Positions 18,731 through 27,843 of a stretch of 49,018 nt of DNA are shown here, one piece after another. Position 1 is the stretch's first letter. Every line of letters starts with the position of its first letter. Under the pieces are notes generated by a model. The model was not told where the DNA came from and searched no databases. It was given only the letters and a program-made list of their open reading frames with translations. The stretch lies in NCBI GenBank assembly GCA_902578265.1, contig CACHCA010000007.1:1-49018 (forward strand), written 5' to 3'. The stretch is from an uncultured Pelagibacteraceae bacterium (lineage in GTDB: Bacteria > Pseudomonadota > Alphaproteobacteria > Pelagibacterales > Pelagibacteraceae). Position numbers and translations under genes: made by a program.

Positions 18731-19393
18731 ATGAAAAATATTAAAGCAATAATTTTTGATGCTTATGGCACATTGTTTGATGTCAATTCAGCTGCTGAAA
18801 AATGTAAAGTCAAGATTGGAGCTAAGTGGGAAGGTTTTGCAAATTTTTGGAGAACAACTCAGCTAGAATACACCTGGCTTAGAAGTCTTATGGGAAGACA
18901 CAAGGACTTTTGGCAAATTACAGAGGATAGTCTAGATAAATCAATGAAAACTTTTGATATAGACACTTCAATGAAAAGTGAATTATTGAATTTATATAAA
19001 GTTCTTTCACCTTTTAAGGAGGTTCCAGAAACTCTTAAAAAATTAAAAGAAAAAAATTTTAAATTAGCTATACTTTCAAATGGAACCCCATCTCTTTTAA
19101 AAAAGTTAGTTGAGAGTAATAATTTAGATAATCTATTTGATGATTTATTTTCAATAGAAGAAGTTGGAATTTATAAACCAGACTCTAAAGTTTATGAATT
19201 GCCTATCAAAAAGTACAAAATTAAAAGAGCTGAAGTAGCTTTCTTAAGTGCAAACACTTGGGATGTTTCAGGAGGTGGAAATTATGGTTATCATTCTATT
19301 TGGGTAAACCGTAATAATAATATCTTTGACAATCTTGATTACAAACCCAAAAATCAAGTTAAAAATTTAAGCGAGCTTATTAATTTAATTTAA
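18731..19393 (+). CDS. HAD hydrolase, haloacid dehalogenase type II family
   Basis: A 220-residue HAD-superfamily hydrolase. The nucleophile is D10 in IIFDAYGTLFDVNSA, the second motif is ILSNGTP, and the loop FLSANTWDVSGGGNYGYHSIWVNR near the end is typical of L-2-haloacid dehalogenases (type II). The true substrate is unknown: members act on 2-haloacids or on phosphate esters. It starts a rightward group with a CDGSH protein, a pirin and a quinone oxidoreductase. Context gives no clear pathway. Confidence 0.88.
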   Translation: MKNIKAIIFDAYGTLFDVNSAAEKCKVKIGAKWEGFANFWRTTQLEYTWLRSLMGRHKDFWQITEDSLDKSMKTFDIDTSMKSELLNLYKVLSPFKEVPETLKKLKEKNFKLAILSNGTPSLLKKLVESNNLDNLFDDLFSIEEVGIYKPDSKVYELPIKKYKIKRAEVAFLSANTWDVSGGGNYGYHSIWVNRNNNIFDNLDYKPKNQVKNLSELINLI

Positions 19394-19410
19394 ATTAAAA
19401 TGCGGATAAT

Positions 19411-19650
19411 ATGAATAAAGGACAAAGAGCTGGAGATCGCGCATTAGCTATAGAAGTTGAAAAGGGAAAATCTTATTACTGGTGTAGTTGTGGTAAAAGT
19501 TCTAAGCAACCATTTTGTGATGGTTCGCATAAAGGAACAGAATTCAAACCCTTGGCTTATAAAGCTGAATTAACAAAAAGAGTGTTCTTTTGTGTATGCA
19601 AACAAACAAACGATCAACCTTTTTGTGATGGCTCTCATAACAAAAAGTAA
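19411..19650 (+). CDS. CDGSH iron-sulfur protein with two motifs
   Basis: A 79-residue protein made of two CDGSH repeats, each with the C-x-C ... C-D-G-S-H ligand set: C25, C27, C36, H40 and C61, C63, C72, H76. Each motif should bind a [2Fe-2S] cluster through three cysteines and one histidine, as in mitoNEET-like proteins. There is no membrane helix, so it should be soluble. Such small tandem-CDGSH proteins are found in bacteria with unsettled roles in electron transfer or cluster storage. It sits between a HAD hydrolase and a pirin. Confidence 0.92.
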   Translation: MNKGQRAGDRALAIEVEKGKSYYWCSCGKSSKQPFCDGSHKGTEFKPLAYKAELTKRVFFCVCKQTNDQPFCDGSHNKK

Positions 19651-19686
19651 TATTGCAAATCGAAATAGAACAACTATTTTAATCTG

Positions 19687-20523
19687 ATGAAAAATATTGA
19701 AGTAAATAAAATTATTGATCCTATTCCAGCATCAGATGGGGCTGGAGTTAAATTAAAAAGAAGTATTGGTGTTGAACCAAATTATTTTGATCCTTTTTTA
19801 ATGCTAGATGAATTTGGTTCAGAGAATAGTGAAGATTATATTGCAGGATTTCCTCCACATCCACATAGAGGAATTGAAACTGTCACTTATATGCTTGCTG
19901 GTGATTTTGAGCATGAAGACAGTACTGGCGGAAAAGGTAGAATGACTGCTGGTGATGTTCAATGGATGAAAACAGGAAGTGGAATTATTCATTCTGAAAT
20001 GCCTGCTATGAAAGAGGGAAAACTTCATGGATTTCAATTATGGATAAATATGCCAGCAAAATTAAAAATGAGTAAACCAGAATATATTTATATTGATGCA
20101 GATAAAATGAGTGTTCATAAAGATAATGATAAGCAAGTAAAAGTTATTGCGGGTAAATTTGAAAAAGCTGAAGGTCCAGTTAAAGGTCATAATGTCGAAC
20201 CTGTTTATTTTGATGTTGAACTAAATAAAAACAAAAATTTTAAATTTAGCCTTCCATCTACGCACAATACATTTATCTATCTCATAAAAGGGGAAATAAA
20301 AATTGGTGAAAAAGAACATGAAAAAGTCAAGGATAGTACTTTGATCTTACTATCGAGAGGTGAGGATTTAAAAATCAGTGCACAATCTGATGCAAAATTC
20401 TTAGTTATTTCAGGTAAACCTATAAATGAGGAAATAGCTAGAGGTGGACCGTTTGTAATGAACACTAAAGCAGAAATCTTGCAAGCTGTTCAAGATTATC
20501 ATAATGGTACATTTGTAAAGTAG
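19687..20523 (+). CDS. Pirin family cupin protein
   Basis: A 278-residue bicupin. The metal-binding residues correspond to H58 and H60 (FPPHPHRGIETV) and H102 and E104 (GSGIIHSEMP), the human pirin pattern. The pirin C-terminal domain has NTFIYLIKGE and ends with the family stretch GPFVMNTKAEILQAVQDYHNGTF. Some bacterial pirins have quercetinase activity and others modulate enzymes such as pyruvate dehydrogenase; the role here is unknown. The quinone oxidoreductase gene begins four bases after its stop. Confidence 0.94.
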   Translation: MKNIEVNKIIDPIPASDGAGVKLKRSIGVEPNYFDPFLMLDEFGSENSEDYIAGFPPHPHRGIETVTYMLAGDFEHEDSTGGKGRMTAGDVQWMKTGSGIIHSEMPAMKEGKLHGFQLWINMPAKLKMSKPEYIYIDADKMSVHKDNDKQVKVIAGKFEKAEGPVKGHNVEPVYFDVELNKNKNFKFSLPSTHNTFIYLIKGEIKIGEKEHEKVKDSTLILLSRGEDLKISAQSDAKFLVISGKPINEEIARGGPFVMNTKAEILQAVQDYHNGTFVK

Positions 20524-20526
20524 ATA

Positions 20527-21498
20527 ATGAAATTAGTTCAAATAGATAAATTTGGTGGACCAGAAGTTTTGGTTATTAAAGATGTAGAATTAGGGAGGCC
20601 TGGACCAAAAGAGGTGTTGATTAAAAATTTATCAATTGGTTTGAATTTTATAGATATTTACCATCGAACAGGCCTTTATCCTATACCATTGCCTAGCGGT
20701 ATTGGACTTGAAGCTTGTGGAGTAATTGAAGAAGTTGGAATTGAAGTAAAATTATTTAAAGTTGGTGATAGAGTTACTCATGCATCGATGCCTATTGGTG
20801 CTTATTCAGAAAAGCAAATAATGCCTGAGGAGAAATTAGTATCTGTTCCGGATGGAGTCTCTGACGAGGTAGCATCTTGCATTACATTAAAAGGAATTAC
20901 TGCAGAATACTTATTACACAGAGCATATCCATTAAAAAAAGGTGATAAAGTTTTATATCATGCTGCTGCAGGTGGACTTGGCCAGATTTTATGTCCCTGG
21001 GCTAATGCATTAGGTGCTGAAGTTATTGGAACTGTAGGCTCAAAAGCCAAAGAGGAGATTGCTAAAAAAAATGGTTGTCACCATGTAATTAATTATTCTG
21101 AAAAAAATTTTGTTGAAGAGGTTGAAAAAATTGTTGGAAAAAACGGTATTGACGTTGTCTACGATGGTGTTGGTATCAAAACTTTCAAAGGATCAATCGA
21201 GACATTAAAGATTAGAGGAATGATGGTAGCTTTTGGGAACGCATCAGGTTACGTTGATACCATAGATGTAAAAAAAGATATAAATGCAAAAGGTCTTTTT
21301 TTTACACGACCATCTATTGCTCATTATACTATAAAAAGAGAGGAGCTTGTAGAGTCAGCAAAAAAAGTTTTTGAAGCAGTTTTATCAAAGAAATTTAATG
21401 TTGAAATTTCAAAAAAGTATTCACTTCAGGATGCTGCTCAAGCTCATAAAGATCTGGAAGCAAGAATATTAACTGGTCCAGCAGTCATTATTCCTTAA
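20527..21498 (+). CDS. NADPH:quinone oxidoreductase, zinc-free MDR family
   Basis: A 323-residue medium-chain dehydrogenase/reductase of the quinone oxidoreductase (zeta-crystallin) type. The N-terminal GroES-like fold includes LNFIDIYHRTGLYP and GLEACGVIEEVG; the nucleotide-binding motif is YHAAAGGLGQILCPWA. Zinc ligands of alcohol dehydrogenases are absent. It reduces quinones or related enones with NADPH. It closes the HAD-CDGSH-pirin group. Its stop TAA shares the palindrome TTAA with the stop of the convergent DUF2721 gene. Confidence 0.92.
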   Translation: MKLVQIDKFGGPEVLVIKDVELGRPGPKEVLIKNLSIGLNFIDIYHRTGLYPIPLPSGIGLEACGVIEEVGIEVKLFKVGDRVTHASMPIGAYSEKQIMPEEKLVSVPDGVSDEVASCITLKGITAEYLLHRAYPLKKGDKVLYHAAAGGLGQILCPWANALGAEVIGTVGSKAKEEIAKKNGCHHVINYSEKNFVEEVEKIVGKNGIDVVYDGVGIKTFKGSIETLKIRGMMVAFGNASGYVDTIDVKKDINAKGLFFTRPSIAHYTIKREELVESAKKVFEAVLSKKFNVEISKKYSLQDAAQAHKDLEARILTGPAVIIP

Positions 21499-21899
21499 TC
21501 AACATTTACGTCCATATCAGACATATGTAACTTAAGAGCGTTCGTTGAAATATGAATTTCTCTAATAAAAAATAGTATTGAAATTATCATCGACAAACAA
21601 CATGACCCAAAAATAATCCTCGCTATAAAAACCTCATTAAAGTAAAGGGCAAATACAGTTAACATGTTAAACAGAAAGCCAAAGGACGCAAATAAAATTG
21701 TCCATCTCAAAAGAGTTATCCTTCCACTTAAATTTATGAACTGTTTTTTCCATTCAGGTGGTATATGCTTTTCATACACATGTTCATCGTGAAGTTGTCT
21801 AATAAGGATACTTAATGAATGAAATCTATTGCTATAAACTGCCATCATCAATGGTATCGCGGGAAACATCAATGCAGTTACAGTATAATCAATATTCAT
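21495..21899 (-). CDS. DUF2721 family membrane protein
   Basis: A 134-residue protein with three predicted helices: near the N terminus (LMFPAIPLMMAVYSNRF), at about 63-85 and at about 90-112. The pattern of helix, charged middle with RFHSLSILIRQLHDE, then two helices matches the DUF2721 family; function is unknown. I choose ATG 21899 over TTG 21920. It stands alone on the minus strand between two rightward units, with its stop interlocked with that of the quinone oxidoreductase gene. Confidence 0.78.
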   Translation of the reverse strand: MNIDYTVTALMFPAIPLMMAVYSNRFHSLSILIRQLHDEHVYEKHIPPEWKKQFINLSGRITLLRWTILFASFGFLFNMLTVFALYFNEVFIARIIFGSCCLSMIISILFFIREIHISTNALKLHMSDMDVNVD

Positions 21900-21951
21900 A
21901 CGAATCAGTTTGATTATCAATCTTGCCTTTGTTATTTACAAGTAAAATCTT

Positions 21952-22818
21952 ATGAACCAATTTAATCTTTTTATAGAACTCACAAGACTAAAGAGACCAA
22001 TTGGATATATGTTATTGTTTTGGCCTTGTGCGTGGGGATTAACTATTGCATATGATTTTTCATCAACTTTTGATGTTTATTTTTTTTATTTATTTTTATT
22101 TTTTTTAGGATCAGTTCTCATGAGATCAGCAGGTTGTATTGTAAATGATATAATAGATAGAAAATTTGATAAAAAAGTTTTTAGAACCAAAAATAGACCT
22201 ATAGCTTCAGGTAAAATATCTGTCAAACTTGCATTATTTTACTCAACAGTTTTATGTTTTATTGCTTTTTTGGTTTTAGTAAATTTTAATTTATTTACAA
22301 TAATTATCGCGCTAGCTTCTATGCCCTTTGCTTTTACATATCCACTGATGAAAAGATTAACCTATTGGCCGCAACTATTTTTAGGAATTACATTCAATTA
22401 TGGATTAATATTAGGATGGACTTCAATAAATCCTGAAATAAATTTATTACCACTTATATTTTATTTTGGAGCCATATTTTGGACACTTGGATACGACACA
22501 ATTTATGGGTTTCAAGATATTAGAGATGATGAAATTATTGGACTAAAATCGACATCGATAAAATTTAAATCAAATCCAATTACTTTTTTATATGTATGTT
22601 ACACAGTATTTTTAATAAGTTTAATAGTAGTAGGTTATTTAAATGAATTTAGTAGTTTATATTTTATTTTTTTATTATTAATCATTTATCACATGTATTT
22701 TTTTCAATTAAAAAAATTTAGATCTTATGATCCATCGATTTGTCTCAAGATATTTAAATCAAATAATTTTCTTGGGACTTTGGTTTTAGTCTCTTTGTTT
22801 ATAGGAAAGCTTAATTAA
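21952..22818 (+). CDS. ubiA: 4-hydroxybenzoate polyprenyltransferase UbiA
   Basis: A 288-residue intramembrane prenyltransferase. The first Asp-rich motif is NDIIDRKFD (residues 65-73), followed by RTKNRPIASGKIS; the second is in DTIYGFQDIRDDEIIGLKST. KRPIGYMLLFWPCAWGL near the start is typical of UbiA. It joins the polyprenyl tail to 4-hydroxybenzoate in ubiquinone synthesis. The stop overlaps the msbA start (TAATG), so it heads the same transcript as the lipid A genes. Confidence 0.95.
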   Translation: MNQFNLFIELTRLKRPIGYMLLFWPCAWGLTIAYDFSSTFDVYFFYLFLFFLGSVLMRSAGCIVNDIIDRKFDKKVFRTKNRPIASGKISVKLALFYSTVLCFIAFLVLVNFNLFTIIIALASMPFAFTYPLMKRLTYWPQLFLGITFNYGLILGWTSINPEINLLPLIFYFGAIFWTLGYDTIYGFQDIRDDEIIGLKSTSIKFKSNPITFLYVCYTVFLISLIVVGYLNEFSSLYFIFLLLIIYHMYFFQLKKFRSYDPSICLKIFKSNNFLGTLVLVSLFIGKLN

Positions 22819-24575
22819 TGACTGATTTTCAAATTTTAAAAAGACTTTATAAAGATTATACTAAGAAACATTTAAAAAAAATTATTTTAGCGTTATTACT
22901 CTCAGTTATGGTTGCTGGTAGTACTTCTTCAATAGCATATCTATTAGATCCTGCAATTAAAGAAATTTTTATAAAAAAAGATCAAACTATGATTTTAATC
23001 ATCCCCATTTTGATAGTAATTGCTTTTGCAACAAAAGGGTTATCTTTATACGTGGCAAAAACTACAATGATTGGAGTTTCTGAGGAAGTACGAAAAGATG
23101 TTCAAGTGCAAATGCTTAATAACTTAATTGATGCTGATACAAAGTTAATTGACAATAAACATACTGGAAAATTTATTTCTAACATTACAAATGATGTAGC
23201 TCATTTAACAAATTTAATTAGCACTGCAATTTTGAATATTTTTAAAGATACTTTAACTTTAATTGGCTTATTAAGTGTAATGTTTTTTCAAAATTGGGAG
23301 TTATCACTCATTGCAATCATCATGATACCTTTAGCTTCTTTTGCAGCTAGATCTTTAGGAAAAAGGATTACAAAAGTGTCTTTTGAACAGATGGAATGGG
23401 CAGGGGTATTGAGTTCTTACTTAATAGATATGTTTAAAAATCATAAGTTAATCAAAATTTTTCAAAAAGAGATCTATGAAAAAAATAGAGCAGAGATTTT
23501 TTTAGACAAAGTTAAGGAAAAAGGAAAAAAAATGGCGATTGTTTTTGTTAGAGCTTCTCCAATTATGGAAATAATGACTGGAATAATAATAGCCATATTA
23601 ATTTACTATTCTGGAAAACTGGTAATGAATGATGAAATAGAGATCAGCAATTTTTTTTCTTTTTTAGCTGCTATGATGCTTGCTTATCAACCTGTTAGGT
23701 CATTAGCCACCTTAAACATTGTTATTAATCAAGGGCTAACTTCATCTAAAAGAATACTCCCAATTATTGATGAGAAGTCAAAACTAAAAAGCAGCAAAGA
23801 TGACAAAGAGTTGAAACTAAAAAATGGAGATATTGAATTTAAAAACATAGAATTTTCTTACAATAGCGACAATGAAAATGATGAAGCCAAAAAAATAGTA
23901 ACGTTAAAGAATATTAATTTAAAAATGATGGGTGGAAAAATGACATCATTAGTAGGTCAAAGTGGTAGTGGTAAATCTACAATACTCAATTTAATACCAA
24001 GAATTTATGATGCAGATCTTGGCGATATAACTATTGATAGCCAATCAATTTATAAAACTAAGCTTAAATCTTTAAGAAATAATATTTCTTTTGTTAGTCA
24101 AGATACAAATTTATTTGATGATACAATTAAGAATAATATTGCGTATGCAGATATGGATGCTACTGATGAAGAAATATACAATGCTGCTAAACTATCTTAT
24201 GCTTCAGAATTTATTGATAAACTAGAAAATAAATACGATACTAAAATTGGTGAAAATGGAATTAGACTATCTGGAGGTGAAAAACAAAGATTATCAATAG
24301 CAAGGGCAATACTAAAAAAAAGTAAAATAATATTATTAGATGAAGCAACATCCTCATTGGATGCTGAAACTGAGGATAAAATTCAAAAAGCAATAAGTTT
24401 CCTAACAAAAGACAGAACAACGATTGTAATTGCACACAGATTATCAACTATATTAAATTCAAACAAAATTTATGTGATAGATTCTGGTGCTGTTGTGGCA
24501 GAAGGAAATCATCAAGAATTAATGAACACCTCGTCAATTTATAAAAATTTTTACAATAAACAAATTAAAGTTTAA
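22818..24575 (+). CDS. msbA: Lipid A export ABC transporter MsbA
   Basis: A 585-residue half-transporter: six membrane helices, then a nucleotide-binding domain. Walker A is VGQSGSGKST (about residue 378), the signature LSGGEKQRLSIARAIL (about 483), Walker B ILLDEATSSLD (about 505) and the switch histidine in IVIAHRLST. MsbA flips lipid A-core across the inner membrane. The specific call leans on the neighbours waaA, lpxK and lpxL, since many half-transporters look alike. It joins ubiA and waaA through TAATG overlaps. Confidence 0.9.
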   Translation: MTDFQILKRLYKDYTKKHLKKIILALLLSVMVAGSTSSIAYLLDPAIKEIFIKKDQTMILIIPILIVIAFATKGLSLYVAKTTMIGVSEEVRKDVQVQMLNNLIDADTKLIDNKHTGKFISNITNDVAHLTNLISTAILNIFKDTLTLIGLLSVMFFQNWELSLIAIIMIPLASFAARSLGKRITKVSFEQMEWAGVLSSYLIDMFKNHKLIKIFQKEIYEKNRAEIFLDKVKEKGKKMAIVFVRASPIMEIMTGIIIAILIYYSGKLVMNDEIEISNFFSFLAAMMLAYQPVRSLATLNIVINQGLTSSKRILPIIDEKSKLKSSKDDKELKLKNGDIEFKNIEFSYNSDNENDEAKKIVTLKNINLKMMGGKMTSLVGQSGSGKSTILNLIPRIYDADLGDITIDSQSIYKTKLKSLRNNISFVSQDTNLFDDTIKNNIAYADMDATDEEIYNAAKLSYASEFIDKLENKYDTKIGENGIRLSGGEKQRLSIARAILKKSKIILLDEATSSLDAETEDKIQKAISFLTKDRTTIVIAHRLSTILNSNKIYVIDSGAVVAEGNHQELMNTSSIYKNFYNKQIKV

Positions 24576-25807
24576 TGTTTTTTATTTATAAGGTTTTAAT
24601 TAATATAGTATTTCTTTTTTCACCTTTCATTATAATAATCAGATTAATAAAACGTAAAGAGAACATTAAAAGATTTGTAGAAAAATTTGGTTTTTTTACA
24701 AAAAAAAGAGTTTCTGGAAAATTAATTTGGTTCCATGGCGCGAGTGTAGGTGAAATTCAGAGCATTATACCACTGATAGAAAGACTTGAGAAGGATAGAA
24801 AAATAAATCAAATTTTGATAACGTCGAATACTCTTAGTTCATCTATTATAATAAATAAATTAAATCTTCGAAAAACTATTCATCAATTTTTTCCTATTGA
24901 TTGTAATTTTATTTCATCTAAATTTTTAGATTATTGGAAGCCATCAAAAGTTTTTTTTGTTGATTCAGAGATTTGGCCAAATACTATTAATAATTTATTT
25001 AGAAAGAATATCCCAATTATACTTCTAAATGGTCGAATAACAAAAAAAACATTCAGCAGATGGATGAAATTTTCAAATTTTTCGAAATTTGTTTTTAGTA
25101 AATTCAATTTTTGTTTATCTGCTAACAAAGAATCAAAAAAATTTTTAAAAAAGCTTGGTGCAAATAATGTAAAATTTTTTGGTAATTTAAAATTTAGTCA
25201 ATCAGAAAATCAAAGTGTTGAAGTAGATAAAAATTTAAAAAAGTTTCTTTTAAAAAGAAATTCTTGGTGTGCATCGAGCACTCATTACAATGAGGAGAAA
25301 TTTTGTGGACTTGCACATCTTAAATTAAAAAAAAAATATAAAAATCTTTTAACTATAATTATTCCAAGACATGTTGATAGAGTTGATCAAATTAGGGCTG
25401 ATTTAAACAAACTGAACCTTAATGTTCATTTAGATCGTCCTAAAGACAAAATTAAACCCAATACTGATATATATTTAGTAAATTCCTATGGAAAAACAAA
25501 ATCTATTTTTAAAATATGCAAAAACGTATTTCTTGGAGGTTCACTGATTAATCATGGAGGTCAAAATCCCCTGGAGGCAGCGAGATACGGTTGCTGTGTT
25601 TATCATGGCCCACATATCTCAAATTTTAAAGAAATTTATGAGCATCTCCAAAAAAAAAAAATTTCATTTAAAGTCAAAAATCAAAACCATTTAACTGATT
25701 TACTTCAAAAAAAGCTTGATAAAAAAAATTTTTCAAAAAAATCAATGAAAAATTTAAGTCTAGAAGGAACAAAAATTTTAAATAAAATCTTTAATGAAAT
25801 TTGTTAA
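24575..25807 (+). CDS. waaA: 3-deoxy-D-manno-octulosonic acid transferase WaaA (KdtA)
   Basis: A 410-residue membrane-anchored glycosyltransferase. An N-terminal helix precedes the conserved WFHGASVGEIQSIIPLIERL, then ILITSNTLSSS and VDSEIWPN in the N-terminal domain. The C-terminal domain has VFLGGSLINHGGQNPLEAA, the donor-site signature of the family. It attaches Kdo to lipid IVA. Very lysine-rich stretches reflect the AT bias. It starts on the last base of the msbA stop (TAATG). Confidence 0.94.
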   Translation: MFFIYKVLINIVFLFSPFIIIIRLIKRKENIKRFVEKFGFFTKKRVSGKLIWFHGASVGEIQSIIPLIERLEKDRKINQILITSNTLSSSIIINKLNLRKTIHQFFPIDCNFISSKFLDYWKPSKVFFVDSEIWPNTINNLFRKNIPIILLNGRITKKTFSRWMKFSNFSKFVFSKFNFCLSANKESKKFLKKLGANNVKFFGNLKFSQSENQSVEVDKNLKKFLLKRNSWCASSTHYNEEKFCGLAHLKLKKKYKNLLTIIIPRHVDRVDQIRADLNKLNLNVHLDRPKDKIKPNTDIYLVNSYGKTKSIFKICKNVFLGGSLINHGGQNPLEAARYGCCVYHGPHISNFKEIYEHLQKKKISFKVKNQNHLTDLLQKKLDKKNFSKKSMKNLSLEGTKILNKIFNEIC

Positions 25808-25816
25808 TATTTGTTG

Positions 25817-26773
25817 ATGAAATTTAAAAAGCCTAATTTTTGGGATTATAAAAAACCTAACCTTGTTGCATATTTACTTAGTCCTCTTAGTTTAATTGTT
25901 AAAATTAATAATTTAATTTTAAACATAAAACCAAAAAAAAAATTCAAAAATATTAAAACTATCTGCGTTGGAAATATTTATGTGGGTGGTACAGGCAAGA
26001 CTCCAACAGTTATAAAGCTATACGAAATATTCAAAACTAATGGATTTAAAGTTTCTACAGCTAAAAAATTTTACAATGATCAAAAAGATGAGAATTCTAT
26101 TCTTAAAAATAGATCCAAATTTATAACCTTAGATAGTAGACAAAAAATTATTCAGAAGGCAATTGAAGAAAATTGTGAATTATTAATTTTTGATGATGGG
26201 CTTCAAGATAGACAAATTGATTATGATTTTAAATTAGTGTGTTTTGACAATAAAAAATGGGTTGGTAATAGTTTTATAATACCATCTGGTCCTATGAGAG
26301 AAAAAATTGATAGTTTAAAAAAATATGACGCGGTAATTATAAAAAATATTGATAAAAAATCTGATCAAAATGAAATCTATAAATCTATCAACAAAATAAA
26401 CCCAAAAATTAAAATATTTGACTCTTTTTTTAAAATAAAAAACAAAGATGAATTTAATTTGAATGATAAATTTTTGATATTTTCAGGTATCGGAAATAGT
26501 AATAGTTTTAGAGAAATATTAATTAAAAATAACTTTAATATAATTAAAGAAATTGTATTTCCAGATCATTATAATTATAAAAATCATGATATTTTAAATA
26601 TGATGAAAGTTGCAGAAAATAAAAATATCAAAATTATTACAACAGAAAAAGATTATGTAAAAATTCCTACGAGTTTGAGGGAGAAAATTGATTTTATAAA
26701 AATAGATTTAGAGATTTTAGAACAAAAAAAATTAACAGAATTAATTGAGTCAAAAATCAGTGAAATTAATTAA
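25817..26773 (+). CDS. lpxK: Tetraacyldisaccharide 4'-kinase LpxK
   Basis: A 318-residue lipid A kinase. The N terminus MKFKKPNFWDYKKPN is typical; the P-loop is NIYVGGTGKTPT (about residues 53-64), and LLIFDDGLQDRQIDYDFKLV is the conserved LpxK segment. It phosphorylates the 4' position of lipid A disaccharide. Two TTG codons (25811, 25814) precede the ATG; I use ATG 25817. The end overlaps the lpxL gene. Confidence 0.94.
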   Translation: MKFKKPNFWDYKKPNLVAYLLSPLSLIVKINNLILNIKPKKKFKNIKTICVGNIYVGGTGKTPTVIKLYEIFKTNGFKVSTAKKFYNDQKDENSILKNRSKFITLDSRQKIIQKAIEENCELLIFDDGLQDRQIDYDFKLVCFDNKKWVGNSFIIPSGPMREKIDSLKKYDAVIIKNIDKKSDQNEIYKSINKINPKIKIFDSFFKIKNKDEFNLNDKFLIFSGIGNSNSFREILIKNNFNIIKEIVFPDHYNYKNHDILNMMKVAENKNIKIITTEKDYVKIPTSLREKIDFIKIDLEILEQKKLTELIESKISEIN

Positions 26774-27626
26774 ATACACTTTTGAATTTACAATAATAAT
26801 TCTATTATTTTTGATATTTAAAATAGTTGGATTAAAAATATCTCGAAATGTTGCAGGTTTTTTATTTAAAAATTTTGGGTCATTTTTTAGATCAAAAAAA
26901 AACTCTCGTGCCAATTTATCTATAGCCTTTCCAAACTTTAATGAAATACAGAAAGACAAAATACTTGCAAATATGTGGATTAATTATGGGAAAATTTTTG
27001 CAGAATATATGTTCATTAAAAAATTTAGAATATCTAAAAAATTTTCAAGTCAAATGATAATTGAAAATCAAGATGAACTTGAAAAAATTAAATCATCTAA
27101 TAAACCAGTAATATTTATCTCTGGACATTTCAATAACTTTGAATTAATGGCAATGCATTTAGAGAAATCTGGTATTGATCTGGCTGCAATTTACAGACCA
27201 TTAAATAATTTGTTCCTAAACCCAATAATGGAGAAAATTAGAAAAAAATATATTTGTAAAAAACAAATTAAAAAAGGAATCACTGGCACAAAAGAACTGT
27301 TAAAAGAATTTAAAAAAGGAACATCTATAGCGCTAATGATTGACCAACGAGTTTCTGAGGGCGTAGAGAGTGTTTTTTTTGGAAAAAAAGCTTTAACAAC
27401 TACAATTCCAGCGCAATTTATAAAAAAGTTTGATGTTGCTGTTGTGCCTATTTATATTGAAAGGTTAATTGATGACAAATTTAGATTAAAGATCTTAGAG
27501 AAAATTAAATTTTCACAAGATGATTCTGTAGATAAGATTACATTAAAATTAAATAAAATTTTAGAAAAAATGATAATGACTAATCCTGATCAATGGATTT
27601 GGACTCACGGTAGATGGAAAATTTAA
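26760..27626 (+). CDS. lpxL: Lipid A acyltransferase, LpxL/HtrB family
   Basis: A 288-residue lysophospholipid-type acyltransferase: an N-terminal membrane helix, then the HX4E catalytic motif in ISGHFNNFELMAMH (near residue 122). LMIDQRVSEGVESVFFGKKA and the C-terminal PDQWIWTHGRWK are hallmarks of the family. It adds a secondary acyl chain to Kdo-lipid A. The start is uncertain: no ATG is available, and GTG 26760 seems better than TTG 26745; both lie inside the end of lpxK. It ends the ubiA-msbA-waaA-lpxK-lpxL unit. Confidence 0.9.
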   Translation: MKLIKYTFEFTIIILLFLIFKIVGLKISRNVAGFLFKNFGSFFRSKKNSRANLSIAFPNFNEIQKDKILANMWINYGKIFAEYMFIKKFRISKKFSSQMIIENQDELEKIKSSNKPVIFISGHFNNFELMAMHLEKSGIDLAAIYRPLNNLFLNPIMEKIRKKYICKKQIKKGITGTKELLKEFKKGTSIALMIDQRVSEGVESVFFGKKALTTTIPAQFIKKFDVAVVPIYIERLIDDKFRLKILEKIKFSQDDSVDKITLKLNKILEKMIMTNPDQWIWTHGRWKI

Positions 27627-27627
27627 T

Positions 27628-27819
27628 TTAGTCGTTATTTCTCTCTTTTTTTAAATGGGCTTCTTTATAGGAATAATAAGCTTCTTGATCTTTTACATTC
27701 CAATAATTTAATTTATCGAGTGGGATTTGCTTTCCAGATATTGCACATAAAACATAATCTCCCTTTTCAATTATTTTAAAGTTATTTGGTAAATATTCTA
27801 ATTTAGCTAATTTTTTCAT
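27628..27819 (-). CDS. DUF2093 family protein
   Basis: A 63-residue protein. It starts MKKLAKLEYLPNNF and contains the family pattern GDYVLCAISGKQIPLDKLNYWNV followed by QEAYYSYKEAH, which matches DUF2093, a small alphaproteobacterial family of unknown function. I start it at ATG 27819; a longer in-frame extension up to 27882 would run across the divergent purD start and is unlikely. Only 24 bases separate it from purD, and it ends one base after the lpxL stop. Confidence 0.85.
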   Translation of the reverse strand: MKKLAKLEYLPNNFKIIEKGDYVLCAISGKQIPLDKLNYWNVKDQEAYYSYKEAHLKKERNND

Positions 27820-27843
27820 TATTTTTAGTTTATATATATTTAT

